64,000 bases of DNA, from assembly GCA_964547135.1 (NCBI GenBank), contig CAZJMK010000002.1, positions 1 to 64,000 on the forward strand, given 5' to 3'. The notes beneath the pieces were generated by a model. That model worked only from the letters and a program-made list of their open reading frames with translations. It ran no database searches and had not been told where the DNA came from. How positions within the stretch are numbered: the first letter of the stretch is position 1; each line of letters begins with the position of its first letter. Positions 42,201 through 50,398 of this stretch are shown here, piece after piece. Origin of the DNA: JAJXSS01 sp964547135 (GTDB taxonomy: Bacteria; Planctomycetota; Phycisphaerae; Phycisphaerales; Phycisphaeraceae). The translations under genes were made by a program, and so were the position numbers.

Positions 42201-42439
42201 GTCTGCATCTTCCAAGGCTCATCGCTCCCGTCACGCCGAAACGGCCCGATCACATCCGACCGCAAATACGCCAGCCCCGGTACGCTGCGATGAAAAATCA
42301 CCCCCGTGTAATAACCCCCGCCGCCGATCGCCACCGTCCCCCATTGATAGCCTGCCTGCTGCGCCTCTGCCACACCTCCCGTGAGCATCAGCCACAAGCC
42401 CATCAACACCAACCCAATGCGTCGTCGTCCCTCATGCAT
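39260..42439 (-). CDS. GH74-like secreted BNR-repeat glycoside hydrolase with dockerin-like tail
   Basis: The 1059-residue protein has a signal peptide (GLVLMGLWLMLTGGVAEAQ) and a GH74-type double beta-propeller. It starts with QWGTVAIGGGGYYTGVIFHR and SDVIGPFRRD (family: DIGGAYRWD, with the catalytic Asp at its start). Many Asp-box repeats follow, such as RSLDGGVTW, QTTDGGQMW, QSSDGGTTW and RSTDGGKTF. GH74 enzymes cut beta-1,4 backbones such as xyloglucan. The last ~70 residues contain two dockerin-like loops (DASDELAVRNNPRGFL and DMDRDQRVDANDELIVRQNQ), a planctomycete surface or complex-binding feature. Catalytic activity is likely but the second Asp was not placed. Confidence 0.85.
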   Translation of the reverse strand: MHEGRRRIGLVLMGLWLMLTGGVAEAQQAGYQWGTVAIGGGGYYTGVIFHRSVPGLAYLRSDVIGPFRRDGSDEPWKMQTFNQWLPTPYTGCSAIGLHPTDPMIVYAEMGSYGEGVCGLFRSLDGGVTWTQMLQRYSHGNAGDGAEGTSRKAGEAIAVDVNNGEVVYWGSRSSGIWQTTDGGQMWVNVRPREGDEAGPGTRSVAVDPTVVENGRSKYVYASVDLKGVWQSSDGGTTWSMMSGLSALPGGPMRPQWMTVGTDGVLYVTHEQGIARYSRSGGWVNITPSGQSGLWMGVSVDAQNPARLVAMRNSRVWRSTDRGNTWLTKVFDSGTFTVRTRIPWSTSLSPANGAPAGVFLDPHHPGRCYVTDAFMVWRTEDVWAANSVWEAQYRGAENCIAITLHAPPASTSGNAAVLYAGVSDVRGFRLEDIFTHPRAMLHNPGSGLNYITGIGASYQNPDVMMITMHQVSLGAGRTYRSTDGGKTFTQVTSPTSNNYGGAKIAVSATDPLRAVWAGGNNQSLRFTTNGGQSWSNALKMDNTTLGGVSGDTTAYNYDQLLAADTVNGQVFYLMRVFNGTGFWYSLNGGRNWQPSNTSISRSGSDHGGTVSVVPAPGREGEVWLSNGSGIYRSTDYGANFTRISAFVNEQLSTVSLGASAPGSDAPTVYVYGRRTGSSERGLHRSLDMGQSWEYISGHVQLPLRLRFMAADQRTFGRVYFHNQGGGVGYGLINDGAPTFAGVDDLVTAVNTVVSDEFTVSDEQTPDAMIRVTVTGNSNPLLVTHEGLLIEHLGGNRRRLVVTPAADQVGKSVITLNANDATDGNVVGSRSSSVQVNLTVGDAQWRGAYLFYNQSAFDGHDPAINAADDAAIAPDKQPLLPGHKATFVNYSSYHRGMNGLMIDIAGLPVGGTVGLQQFLFMTGRSTQRNDWQSAPAPTGLLVRRGAGVQGSDRISFTWPSGTIRNTWLRVQVQADAQTGLAEPVAFYLGNAVGETGNSSAHAYVDASDELAVRNNPRGFLNPASITNVHDMDRDQRVDANDELIVRQNQAGFLQALPLLILP

Positions 42440-42463
42440 CCATCACCCAGCCTTTCTCGCCCT

Positions 42464-43681
42464 TCATCCGATCATCTGCAAAGCCGCCTCCGCCAATCGT
42501 CCCCGTGCCCGGTCCTGCTCCGCCTTGTGCCTGTCGATGCCTGCCCCATCCACCCGATGTGTGCGATTGGTCAGCACGATGACAAACCGCTGGCTCACCG
42601 GGTCGATCCATAACGATGTCCCCGTGTATCCGCCGTGACCCAATGCCTGCGCACTCATGCTCGCCGGTCGATGCGGGCTGCCTGCGTCCAAATGCCACAA
42701 CAACCCGTACCGAGCCGCTGAAAACTCCCTCTCCCCTTGGGAGAGGGTGGCCGAGGTCGCCGCGGCGACCGAGGCGGGTGAGGGCCGAAGCAACGGGTGT
42801 TTCGAATTTGATGCCTGCTTCGCTCTTCCGCCATCACCCTTCCCCGCCCCCGACCACAGCGGCTGCGTACACACCCTGAACGTGTCTTGCGAAAACAAAC
42901 GTTGCGTCGAACCCGGCAACATGCCCTGCTTCAACCAGCACTGACAAAACTTCGCCAGGTCATCGACGGTGCTGAAAACCCCTGCGTTCCCCAAGGCCCT
43001 GCCCGCTGCGATCACATCCTGATTGGCGGTACAACGCAACACCGGCGAATGCGTTGCCACCATGCGCTCATCCGCAAACTGCGGAGCATAACCCGTTTCC
43101 CGCATCCCCAGCGGCTCAAAAATCTCCCGCTGACAAAACGCATCCAACCGCTCCCCCGTCATCGCCTCCACCACCAGCCCCAGCAAAATCGCATGGATAC
43201 ACGCATACTCACACCTTGCCCCCGGTTCCCCCCTCGGCCTCATCCGCAACACTGTCTCCAACCAAGGCAAATCGCCCTTGAGCCGCGCACGCTTGTCGTT
43301 GTCAAAGCCACTGCAATGCGTCGCCAGATGGCGCAGCCGAAGGCGCTCGTCACCTCGATACTCCGGCAGCACCGACATTAACGTCGCATCCAAATCCAAC
43401 TGCCCGCGATCCAAAAGCAGCGCACAAGCCGTGCCCGTCGCCACCACCTTGGTCAGACTCGCCAGATCAAACACACTGTCGCGCCGCATCGGCACACCCG
43501 TCGGCCTCACCTGCGCCAACCCTCGGGCTGCGCACCACTTCACTCCCTCTGCATCGCCCACCGCGACCACCGCCCCGGCAAACAACCCACCCGCCATCGC
43601 CTCATCCATCAACACCGCACACGAACCTGTCGCGCTCGCGTTGCTATTCAACAGGGTATTGGCGCAATTTACGTTACTCAT
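42464..43681 (-). CDS. Beta-lactamase-family serine hydrolase with a repeat element inserted in frame
   Basis: This 405-residue cytoplasmic-looking protein matches the class C/PBP4-like serine hydrolase fold: S-x-x-K in FDLASLTKVVATG, the Tyr motif in CEYACIHAILLG, and HGG in LGHGGYTGTSLWIDP. Such enzymes include esterases, D-aminopeptidases and beta-lactamases; the substrate is unknown. Bases about 42724-42796 encode SNSKHPLLRPSPASVAAATS plus ATLSQGEREFSAAR and match the CCCTCTCCC-type intergenic element almost exactly (compare 46497-46556). The frame stays open to the conserved C-terminal motif, so the element is inserted without breaking the gene. ATG 43681 is used; the upstream ATG at 43744 reads through another copy of the repeat. 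Confidence 0.85.
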   Translation of the reverse strand: MSNVNCANTLLNSNASATGSCAVLMDEAMAGGLFAGAVVAVGDAEGVKWCAARGLAQVRPTGVPMRRDSVFDLASLTKVVATGTACALLLDRGQLDLDATLMSVLPEYRGDERLRLRHLATHCSGFDNDKRARLKGDLPWLETVLRMRPRGEPGARCEYACIHAILLGLVVEAMTGERLDAFCQREIFEPLGMRETGYAPQFADERMVATHSPVLRCTANQDVIAAGRALGNAGVFSTVDDLAKFCQCWLKQGMLPGSTQRLFSQDTFRVCTQPLWSGAGKGDGGRAKQASNSKHPLLRPSPASVAAATSATLSQGEREFSAARYGLLWHLDAGSPHRPASMSAQALGHGGYTGTSLWIDPVSQRFVIVLTNRTHRVDGAGIDRHKAEQDRARGRLAEAALQMIG

Positions 43682-43777
43682 TGGTACTCGACCATTCGTA
43701 ATCCGTCCCCTCTCCCTCCGGGTAAGGGGGCAAAACCACCGCAACCATCACACCAATTGCATCACCGGCATACTCCT

Positions 43778-46387
43778 TCAATCCCCCGCCTCCTTTCCGT
43801 CGGTCGCCTTCTGATCCACCCAGGCGCGAAACGCCTTCATCGCCTCGATCTTCGCCGGGTCGATTTTCACCAGCGGCAACTCGCCCTTCCGTTCCCGCAG
43901 CGGGCTGTCGGGCTTGAGCGTGAAGTCGTAATTCGCCGCATCCACAAAACCGGGGTCCATCACCTTCAACTCTTTTTCATTCACCTTCTGCACCCATTGC
44001 TCGGCGCTCAACGAACCCTCCTCCGGGCCGAGCTTGAACGTCATGCGCGCCTCCGCAGGGAATATCATGTTGTTCACCCCACGGTAATCCTCCGTCGTGA
44101 TCGTCCGTTCCGAACCGCGCAGATTGAACACCGGCTGCGTCCCCAGTGAACCAATCACGTTGTCCTTCAAAACATACGGCCCAGGCCGATCAAACATGAT
44201 GTTCTCATTGGGCACCCCCAAAGCCCTTGCCAGCGGCGCCCCCACCAGACTGCCCCGACCCTTCCACGCATACATGTGGGCTGCCCCCTTGGTCCCGTTG
44301 CCGCCCACGATGATGCTGTCGCGGATCAATGTGTCGAAGTTGGCGTGAATTTCCAGATCGACTTCCGTATCGTTGGCCAACAGCGCCCTGCGCACTTCAA
44401 TCGGTCCGGGGCAGATTTCCAGAAACAACCCGCGAATGTTGCCGATGCACACCACATCCTCGATCAGCAGGTTGCGGTGATCGATGTCGAACCAGAAGCC
44501 GCGGGTGTAATTGCCGATCGCCTCATGCCGTCGGAAGATGCCGTCACGCATGCGATGGTGCTTCACGCCCCCGAACGCCCAGCTGACAAACCGGCCCCAC
44601 GCCCCGCGCCAGTTGTTGTAATTGGTGACGTTGTCCTCCCACAAAATATTCTGAATCGAACCGGTGGTGATGCCGCCGCCGCCGTTGTAATTGGCACGGC
44701 ATTCCCGGAACGTCAGCCCCTGGTTCCATATCACCTTCATCCCGATGCCGCTGTTCCAGTCCGAGTTCACCCGCTCCACCAACACATTGCGCACCTGCCA
44801 GCGTCCCGGCAAATCCGCTCCAATATGAATCGCCGCCGCCCCGTGAAAATTCCGCGCGTGTCGGAACGACAGGTTCCGCAGCACCAAATTTTCCTTGAAC
44901 TGCAACCACATCAGCGAATCACGCACCGACACCTCCATCACATCCGTCGGCTGCAACGTCGCACCCTCCGGCAACCTTATCAAAACCCTCGGCCCGTTCT
45001 CCGGCCTCTCAATCACCCCGAAACTCCCCGGCAACAACACCTTCTCCGGCTCCGCCAATCCCTGATAGTCATACTGCGCCTTCTCCCCACGCTGCTTGCT
45101 CAATATCACCTTGTAATTTTCCAGCGACACCGGTCGAAGCACCGTCCCGTTGTAAATCAATAACTCCGAACGATGCCCGATATCCGTCTTCAAATCATGA
45201 GGCCCGTTGTTCCACCCCCGCAACCCAAACTTGTGCGGCCAGGGCGCTTCGTAATACACCACCTTCCCGTTTTTCGTCACCGGCTTGAAGCTCTCCGTCG
45301 CAAACACGTCCGCCCCGGTGAACACCACCCCATCAGGCGATTGCCCCTCGATCACCAGCAGCGTTTTCACCGCTTCGCCCCCGACCTGCTCAAAATTCAT
45401 CGCCGGCATGCGCGTCCGATACAACCCATCCGCAATCAGCAACTTCGTCGCCACGCCCTCCCGCAGCGACCCAAACATCGCCTCAAAAGCCTTGCCCACG
45501 TCCCGGTACGGCCTGCCCTCACTGCCATCGCCATCCACCCCTCCGCCCGGCGGCGCCAGGTGAATCACCTTTTTCACCTGCGCTTCATCCACCTGCGCCC
45601 CCGTCACCATGCTCACATCCACCCGGTTGCGATGGTTGTGCGGTGTCCGTGTTTCAATCGGCTGGGCCACGCCCCCCGCTGCCACGCCGACCCCGCCTTC
45701 CAACCCCGCAGCCCGAACCTCCACCGTGTCAAACACATGGTTGGTCGTCCGCCTGGGCGCATAAAAACCAATCGCAACGATCGGCCCCTCCGGCAGCGTG
45801 CGCGCCTCCTCCGCCTGCGCCAACTCCGGCAGACGACTGCCCGGTACCAATGCAATCCGCCGCCATTGCGACTCCTCCACCAACACCTGCAATTGCGAAC
45901 TGTTCTGCACCTGCTCGCCCCCGGCCCGGAAGGGCTGGGCGGAAATGTAATACGGGTCCAGTTCATCACGACCCGTCTTGTTGATATCGACCTGCACCAG
46001 TACGTACACCTCTTGCGCCTCATCACGCAACGCCATGTGCCAGTTGATCGAATGCACCGGCCGTTGAAACACCGCTTCACTGGTCAATAGCACATAACGC
46101 GGCCCCTGTGACACCCAGACAAACCCGCGCCAGGCGTCGTCCACTTTTTTGGCGTGACTGGCGATCGGGTCCAGGTTGCCCGCGCCCGGCCCGCCGCCCC
46201 AGCCACGCGACTTGGATTGATCCTGCGCATTGGCACCGACGTACAACTTCCAGCCGAAGTCATCGATCGTCTGTCCCCCGGCTGGGAAAATTTCCCGGTA
46301 AACCACCTGTGGCTGCGCCACCGCCTGACCGCACAACACCGCCAACAGCATCAACACACACATCCACCCGCTTCGCAGGTTCATCAT
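43778..46387 (-). CDS. Secreted parallel beta-helix protein, polysaccharide lyase-like
   Basis: The 869-residue protein has a signal peptide (MMNLRSGWMCVLMLLAVLCG, cut near AVAQ). The first ~250 residues form a beta-rich domain. From about 300 there is a right-handed beta-helix: KKVIHLAPPGGGVDGDGSEG and RPYRDVGKAFEAMFGSLREG at the entry, followed by rungs such as LVLRNLSFRHARNFHG, GLTFRECRANYNGGGGITTG, ILWEDNVTNYNNWRG and LLIEDVVCIGNIRGL. This is the fold of pectate lyases and related enzymes acting on uronic or sulfated glycans. No catalytic residues are assigned. It resembles the signal-less protein at 61506 in domain order. Confidence 0.82.
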   Translation of the reverse strand: MMNLRSGWMCVLMLLAVLCGQAVAQPQVVYREIFPAGGQTIDDFGWKLYVGANAQDQSKSRGWGGGPGAGNLDPIASHAKKVDDAWRGFVWVSQGPRYVLLTSEAVFQRPVHSINWHMALRDEAQEVYVLVQVDINKTGRDELDPYYISAQPFRAGGEQVQNSSQLQVLVEESQWRRIALVPGSRLPELAQAEEARTLPEGPIVAIGFYAPRRTTNHVFDTVEVRAAGLEGGVGVAAGGVAQPIETRTPHNHRNRVDVSMVTGAQVDEAQVKKVIHLAPPGGGVDGDGSEGRPYRDVGKAFEAMFGSLREGVATKLLIADGLYRTRMPAMNFEQVGGEAVKTLLVIEGQSPDGVVFTGADVFATESFKPVTKNGKVVYYEAPWPHKFGLRGWNNGPHDLKTDIGHRSELLIYNGTVLRPVSLENYKVILSKQRGEKAQYDYQGLAEPEKVLLPGSFGVIERPENGPRVLIRLPEGATLQPTDVMEVSVRDSLMWLQFKENLVLRNLSFRHARNFHGAAAIHIGADLPGRWQVRNVLVERVNSDWNSGIGMKVIWNQGLTFRECRANYNGGGGITTGSIQNILWEDNVTNYNNWRGAWGRFVSWAFGGVKHHRMRDGIFRRHEAIGNYTRGFWFDIDHRNLLIEDVVCIGNIRGLFLEICPGPIEVRRALLANDTEVDLEIHANFDTLIRDSIIVGGNGTKGAAHMYAWKGRGSLVGAPLARALGVPNENIMFDRPGPYVLKDNVIGSLGTQPVFNLRGSERTITTEDYRGVNNMIFPAEARMTFKLGPEEGSLSAEQWVQKVNEKELKVMDPGFVDAANYDFTLKPDSPLRERKGELPLVKIDPAKIEAMKAFRAWVDQKATDGKEAGD

Positions 46388-46613
46388 GAACTACCTCGCT
46401 TGCTGAAAAAAAAGAACAACAACACACGGAGTGAATTCGCAAGGCATCCCGCGGGTTTCCACCCACGGCGATGCGGAAAAGAATCCTCATAAACCTCCTC
46501 TCCCCTTGGGAGAGGGTGGCCGAGCCGCCGGGGGCGAGGCCGGGCGAGGGCCGAAGAACAATAAACCTTTCAACTCTCCCTCCGGGTGAGGGGGTTTACC
46601 GAGCCTTTCATGG
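46388..46613. repeat. Two CCCTCTCCC-type elements
   Basis: CCTCTCCCCTTGGGAGAGGG, TGGCCGAGCCGCCGGGGGCG and GAGGCCGGGCGAGGGCCGAA (46497-46556), followed by a half element CTCTCCCTCCGGGTGAGGGG near 46576. The first is the closest relative of the sequence inside the serine-hydrolase gene. Confidence 0.75.
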
Positions 46614-47453
46614 TCAGTACGCTTCCGAGCCGTTGAACCGCCACTGTTCTTCATCCGACATTTGTCGGACGGTCATTTCCTGAATGGGTTTCACGTGCCC
46701 GTCACCGAAGGCGAAGCTGGCCGCGCCATTGCCATGCCCGCCGATACGCTGCCAAGGCGGACTGGTGGCCATGGTCCACCAGACCGGGTTATGTTGTCGC
46801 TGGGTTTCGACATTTCCTGATTTGCCTTTCCCGACGCGCATTTCACGAAAGCCGTTGGATAGATACGTGCCGCCGTCCCAGATGGTGGCGAAGCCCGCTT
46901 CGGCAAACCAGTAGGTGTTGCTTTTGAGCACATCCGCCCGGCGATTGGCGGTGGGCATACCACCCCATCCGCCCAGAAACCCGTTCAAGCGGTAGTCACT
47001 TGTCGCTGCCTGCGTATTGATCGCGTTGTTCTGATAGCGCCACCGGGCAAACTGCGCCAGTTCGGGGCAGATCGCCGGGTTGGACGCATTGGCGACGGCC
47101 TTCTTCCCATTGCCCTCCTGCAGCCAGTATTTCTGACTGGCCACCGGGACCGAGGCATACGGCCCAGCCGGGACGATCCATTCCACCTGATCCCACCAGG
47201 GGCTGTTGACCGCCGGGTCGGTGCTGGCGCGATCGCGTGGCAGCCAGTTGTTGTTGTCCGACACATACATGTGCCCCCACTGACCGAGCATGCGCATGTT
47301 GTTGGAACAGGTCAGCGCCCGCGTGGTCGCGCGCGCCTTGGCCAACGCCGGCAACAACAACGCCACCAGCAAGGCAATGATGCTGATGACCACCAGCAGT
47401 TCGATGAGTGTGAACGCACTGGACCTTGAGTATGGGTAACGATGGTTTTTCAT
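46614..47453 (-). CDS. Prepilin-type secreted protein, H-X9-DG-like family
   Basis: The 279-residue protein begins MKNHRYPYSRSSAFTLIELL and VVISIIALLVALLLPALAKA, a prepilin signal and helix. The outer domain has CSNNMRMLGQWGHMYVSDNN, CPELAQFARWRYQN, and near the end GNGAASFAFGDGHVKPIQEM, the DG part of the H-X9-DG motif. It is the first of four prepilin paralogues in tandem (46614-50299), all leftward. ATG 47453 is chosen because the prepilin signal starts there. Confidence 0.88.
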   Translation of the reverse strand: MKNHRYPYSRSSAFTLIELLVVISIIALLVALLLPALAKARATTRALTCSNNMRMLGQWGHMYVSDNNNWLPRDRASTDPAVNSPWWDQVEWIVPAGPYASVPVASQKYWLQEGNGKKAVANASNPAICPELAQFARWRYQNNAINTQAATSDYRLNGFLGGWGGMPTANRRADVLKSNTYWFAEAGFATIWDGGTYLSNGFREMRVGKGKSGNVETQRQHNPVWWTMATSPPWQRIGGHGNGAASFAFGDGHVKPIQEMTVRQMSDEEQWRFNGSEAY

Positions 47454-47558
47454 GATACGATTTTTCAATGCCTCGCAGGGTGATGATTTTTGAAAACAAC
47501 TCACGCTGAATCAATGACAAAAAATCCAAGCGTTATCGAACGGCCGATGCGCAGAAAC

Positions 47559-48335
47559 TCATTCCTTCATGCGCCACAGCCGAACGAACTTTTCGTTGGC
47601 GGGGTTGGTGTACCAGGTGGCACTGGCATCCAGCACTTCCATATCGATGCGCGGAATCGTGGCGACATGGCCATCCCAGAACGAGCCGTTGGCGGCGGTT
47701 CCGGCGGCATGACGGTATGCCACCTTCTGGCCCGGATTGGATTCGTTGGTGTAACCACGGGACCGGGAAGCGTTCATGTTGAGCGTCGGGTCCGCATAGT
47801 TGGAGTTACCGATGTAATCGGCCCATTGAAGTCTTTGCGAGGGTCGAAGCAGATCGCGTTGCCGCCAACCGGACCAGGCATCATTGAACCCCAAAATTCC
47901 GCCCGTGGCGGTGTAGAGCATTTCCGTCTGATATCCATAGGCCATGTAAACGCTGGGGCCGTGCTGTGCCGTCAAAGCATTGGGGTCCGCAAAGGCAAAG
48001 GCGGCATCGGGGCAGATGAAATTGCGCGGCATACGGGTCGCCCCCGGGATTTGCACGATGAATAAACGTGAGCGGAACTCATCGTTCTGACTCCACATGC
48101 GAAAGCCCGAGGGCGGATTGAACAGATAACGATTGGGCACGCAATAATCCAGATTGTCAGCCACATAACTTTCATTGGCGCTGGAGAATTGACGCAGTGA
48201 GGACGCACAGCGACTGGCGTTGGCCGCCGCCCGTGCCGCCCCCAAAGCCGGTAACAATATGGCAATAAGCAACGCAATGATGCTGATGACCACCAGCAGT
48301 TCGATGAGGGTGAAACCGCGACGAGAAAGGGTCAT
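47559..48335 (-). CDS. Prepilin-type secreted protein, H-X9-DG-like family
   Basis: The 258-residue paralogue starts MTLSRRGFTLIELLVVISII with ALLPALGAARAAANASRCAS following the helix. Cys and Arg-Gln positions (RCASSLRQFSSANESYVADN) match its two upstream neighbours. The C-terminal region has YRHAAGTAANGSFWDGHVAT. Closest similarity is to 48536-49336 (shared SVYMAYGY, LKPSQ/LRPSQ, DYIGNSNYA). This points to recent tandem duplication. Function beyond export through pilus-like machinery is unknown. Confidence 0.88.
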   Translation of the reverse strand: MTLSRRGFTLIELLVVISIIALLIAILLPALGAARAAANASRCASSLRQFSSANESYVADNLDYCVPNRYLFNPPSGFRMWSQNDEFRSRLFIVQIPGATRMPRNFICPDAAFAFADPNALTAQHGPSVYMAYGYQTEMLYTATGGILGFNDAWSGWRQRDLLRPSQRLQWADYIGNSNYADPTLNMNASRSRGYTNESNPGQKVAYRHAAGTAANGSFWDGHVATIPRIDMEVLDASATWYTNPANEKFVRLWRMKE

Positions 48336-48535
48336 GATCCAAACTCCTTATGTTACTGGTCCGTTGTGAGCGGATACGAAAGCCACACATCGTTCTTTCA
48401 TCCAAACAAGCCCGACTTGCCGGCTGACACCAACAACCCGAACCGGTCCGAGGGTGGGTATTGCACGGCTCATAACCACCCTGCGCTCGCTACGTCCCAT
48501 GAATCCTTCCATCGCCGCGCCGTTTGCCAGACCTG

Positions 48536-49336
48536 TTATTGATTCACGCGCCAGAGCGTGGCCTGCGTCAGATTTTCCGGCAGGTCATACCATGTGCCGG
48601 TCGTATCCTGCACCGCCACGCGCTGACTGGTGCGGGCTTCGGTGTGACCGTCCCAGAACACCAGGTTGGTCGTGCCACCGGGATGCCGGTATGCCACACG
48701 CTGAATGGGGTTTTCCTCGTTGGTGTAACCGAAGCTGTTGGAGGCTCGCATGAACACTGTGCCGTTGCCGTAGTTGGAACTGCCGATGTAATCGGTAAAT
48801 TGCAGTTTCTGGGACGGCTTGAGTATGTCGTGTTGCCTGAAACCTGATGCTCTGTCGGCATACAATCGGGTGCCGCCGTCGGTTCCAAAGCTTTCACTGG
48901 GTTGATAGAGCGTTTCGATGTTGTAGCCGTATGCCAGGTAAACGCTGTATCCAAACTGGGAGTTGACCGAGGGATCGCTCAGCGCCCACCGGGCCTCCGG
49001 GCAGATGAACTTGGCGGGCATGCGCGAAGTACCCGTGACGAAATCGGCTTCATTGAAAAGATTTTTCCGCCATTCGGTACTCTGACTCCATACCCGGAAA
49101 TTCCACGACAACGGACCGAATTGGAAACGATTGGGCTGGTAATGGCCGCGGTTCTCCGTCGCATAAATCTCATTGGCGTTGGCAAACTGACGCAAGGTGT
49201 TGGCACATCGGGTTGCGGAAGCGGTGGAACGGGCCGCCCCCAAAGCCGGCAACAAAATGGCGATGAGCAGGGCGATGATGCTGATGACCACCAGCAGTTC
49301 GATCAATGTGAATCCCTGGCGATGCGAGGCTTTCAT
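48536..49336 (-). CDS. Prepilin-type secreted protein, H-X9-DG-like family
   Basis: The 266-residue paralogue starts MKASHRQGFTLIELLVVISI. Conserved blocks are SATRCANTLRQFANANEIYA, SVYLAYGYNIETLY, DILKPSQKLQFTDYIGSSNY and YRHPGGTTNLVFWDGHTEAR. Its 5' leader has a hairpin (49390-49413) that recurs in the leader of the next gene upstream, so leader and gene were duplicated together. No enzyme motif is present. Confidence 0.88.
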   Translation of the reverse strand: MKASHRQGFTLIELLVVISIIALLIAILLPALGAARSTASATRCANTLRQFANANEIYATENRGHYQPNRFQFGPLSWNFRVWSQSTEWRKNLFNEADFVTGTSRMPAKFICPEARWALSDPSVNSQFGYSVYLAYGYNIETLYQPSESFGTDGGTRLYADRASGFRQHDILKPSQKLQFTDYIGSSNYGNGTVFMRASNSFGYTNEENPIQRVAYRHPGGTTNLVFWDGHTEARTSQRVAVQDTTGTWYDLPENLTQATLWRVNQ

Positions 49337-49389
49337 GGCATGACTCCAGACAGATAGGGGGTGATTGAGACGGTTCGTTCCCGAATCAG

Positions 49390-49413
49390 GTCATCGGCGG
49401 TTAAGCCGACGAC
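49390..49413 (-). promoter_or_regulatory. Leader hairpin of prepilin gene 48536-49336
   Basis: On the minus-strand transcript, GUCGUCGGC pairs with GCCGAUGAC around loop UUAACC; one pair is G-U. It lies about 55 nt before the ATG. A second copy at 50351-50374 keeps the stem with a further wobble. Pairing is full only in the RNA sense of the gene. Confidence 0.5.
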
Positions 49414-49459
49414 CCGGCGTGTGCTTGGTGTTGTCGATCACTGCCCCTCCCTGCGTTTT

Positions 49460-50299
49460 TCAGAACCCGCTGCGCGACATATCCCAAATCTTGGCGATCG
49501 TCGGGCGCTCGGCGGTCGATGCCCGCACGTAATCCAACCGTTCCCGCGACAGGGTCGCCCCCCGACCGTCGTAAAAGGCGACGTTGGCGGTGTTGCGATG
49601 TCGGTAAGCGATGGCGTTCTGCAGCGGCGTGGCCAGCGTCTGGTAGTAGTTGTAATCCTCGTTGCCGTCGATGTAGGACGAACTGGCATCGCGGTGCAGC
49701 AGCCAGTCGATGCCGTCGGCCATGATCATCTTGGCGGAGGGGTTGTCCGGGCGATCGCCGCCGGTGAAGTCATTGCGGTGGGCACTGACGATGCTGGGGG
49801 TGGTCTGCACGCCGCCGGGCCGATTGCGATTGCGCAGACGATAGAAGTTCATGCCATAGGCATACTGCACCCGGCTGCCGTACATGTTGGTGGAGGGAAT
49901 ACCCAGGTGCGTGGCGGTGAGGGCGTAGGTGGCATCGGGGCAGACCATTTTCGTGGGCCAGCGATCGGTGTAGAACCCGCCGTAGCCGTATTCGTTGCCT
50001 TCGGTCGTGGGAATGGACAGATAGTTGCGGAACTCATCGTTGTTGTACCAGGTGCGCCCGGTCCACCAGTCCAGGGTCGTGAGGTGATAGCCGACGGGGA
50101 CGAACATGTCGCGGTTGTTGGTGGCGTACATATCGTTGGCCACGGCGATCTGGCGAATCATGGATAGACATTGCAGCGAACGGGCTGCACCACGGGCGGC
50201 ACCCAAAGCCGGGAGCAGAATGGCGATGAGCAGGGCGATGATGCTGATGACCACCAGCAGTTCGATGAGTGTGAAACCCTGTCGGCTTGATGCTTTCAT
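49460..50299 (-). CDS. Prepilin-type secreted protein, H-X9-DG-like family
   Basis: The 279-residue paralogue starts MKASSRQGFTLIELLVVISI. It has SLQCLSMIRQIAVANDMYAT, a CPDATYAL block, QYAYGMNFYRLRNRNRPGG and YRHRNTANVAFYDGRGATLS, where H-x(n)-DG is clear. It is the most upstream of the four prepilin paralogues and sits just downstream of two PEP-CTERM genes and a LacI gene. ATG 50299 is chosen because the prepilin leader begins there; a longer frame to 50386 has no support. Confidence 0.88.
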   Translation of the reverse strand: MKASSRQGFTLIELLVVISIIALLIAILLPALGAARGAARSLQCLSMIRQIAVANDMYATNNRDMFVPVGYHLTTLDWWTGRTWYNNDEFRNYLSIPTTEGNEYGYGGFYTDRWPTKMVCPDATYALTATHLGIPSTNMYGSRVQYAYGMNFYRLRNRNRPGGVQTTPSIVSAHRNDFTGGDRPDNPSAKMIMADGIDWLLHRDASSSYIDGNEDYNYYQTLATPLQNAIAYRHRNTANVAFYDGRGATLSRERLDYVRASTAERPTIAKIWDMSRSGF

Positions 50300-50350
50300 G
50301 ATCGGCTCCAGACGGAAAGGGGTGGACGAAAAGGTTCGAACCTGAATCAG

Positions 50351-50374
50351 GTCACCGGCGGTTAAGCCGACGAC
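50351..50374 (-). promoter_or_regulatory. Leader hairpin of prepilin gene 49460-50299
   Basis: On the minus-strand transcript, GUCGUCGGC pairs with GCCGGUGAC around UUAACC, using G-U pairs at two positions. The flanking words (CTGATTC, and GGGGTC/CTCCAG near the ATG) also match the leader of the next prepilin gene. Confidence 0.5.
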
Positions 50375-50398
50375 CTGGCGACCCAACAGTGCTGGGTT

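Noticed and set aside
40769..42613. 614-residue plus-strand ORF rich in Arg, His and Pro
   Set aside because: It lies opposite the GH74-like gene; the composition is that of a reversed high-GC coding frame.
42464..43744. Frameshifted pseudogene
   Set aside because: The inserted repeat keeps the frame, and the Ser-x-x-Lys, Tyr and HGG motifs are intact, so I call it a gene with an insertion.
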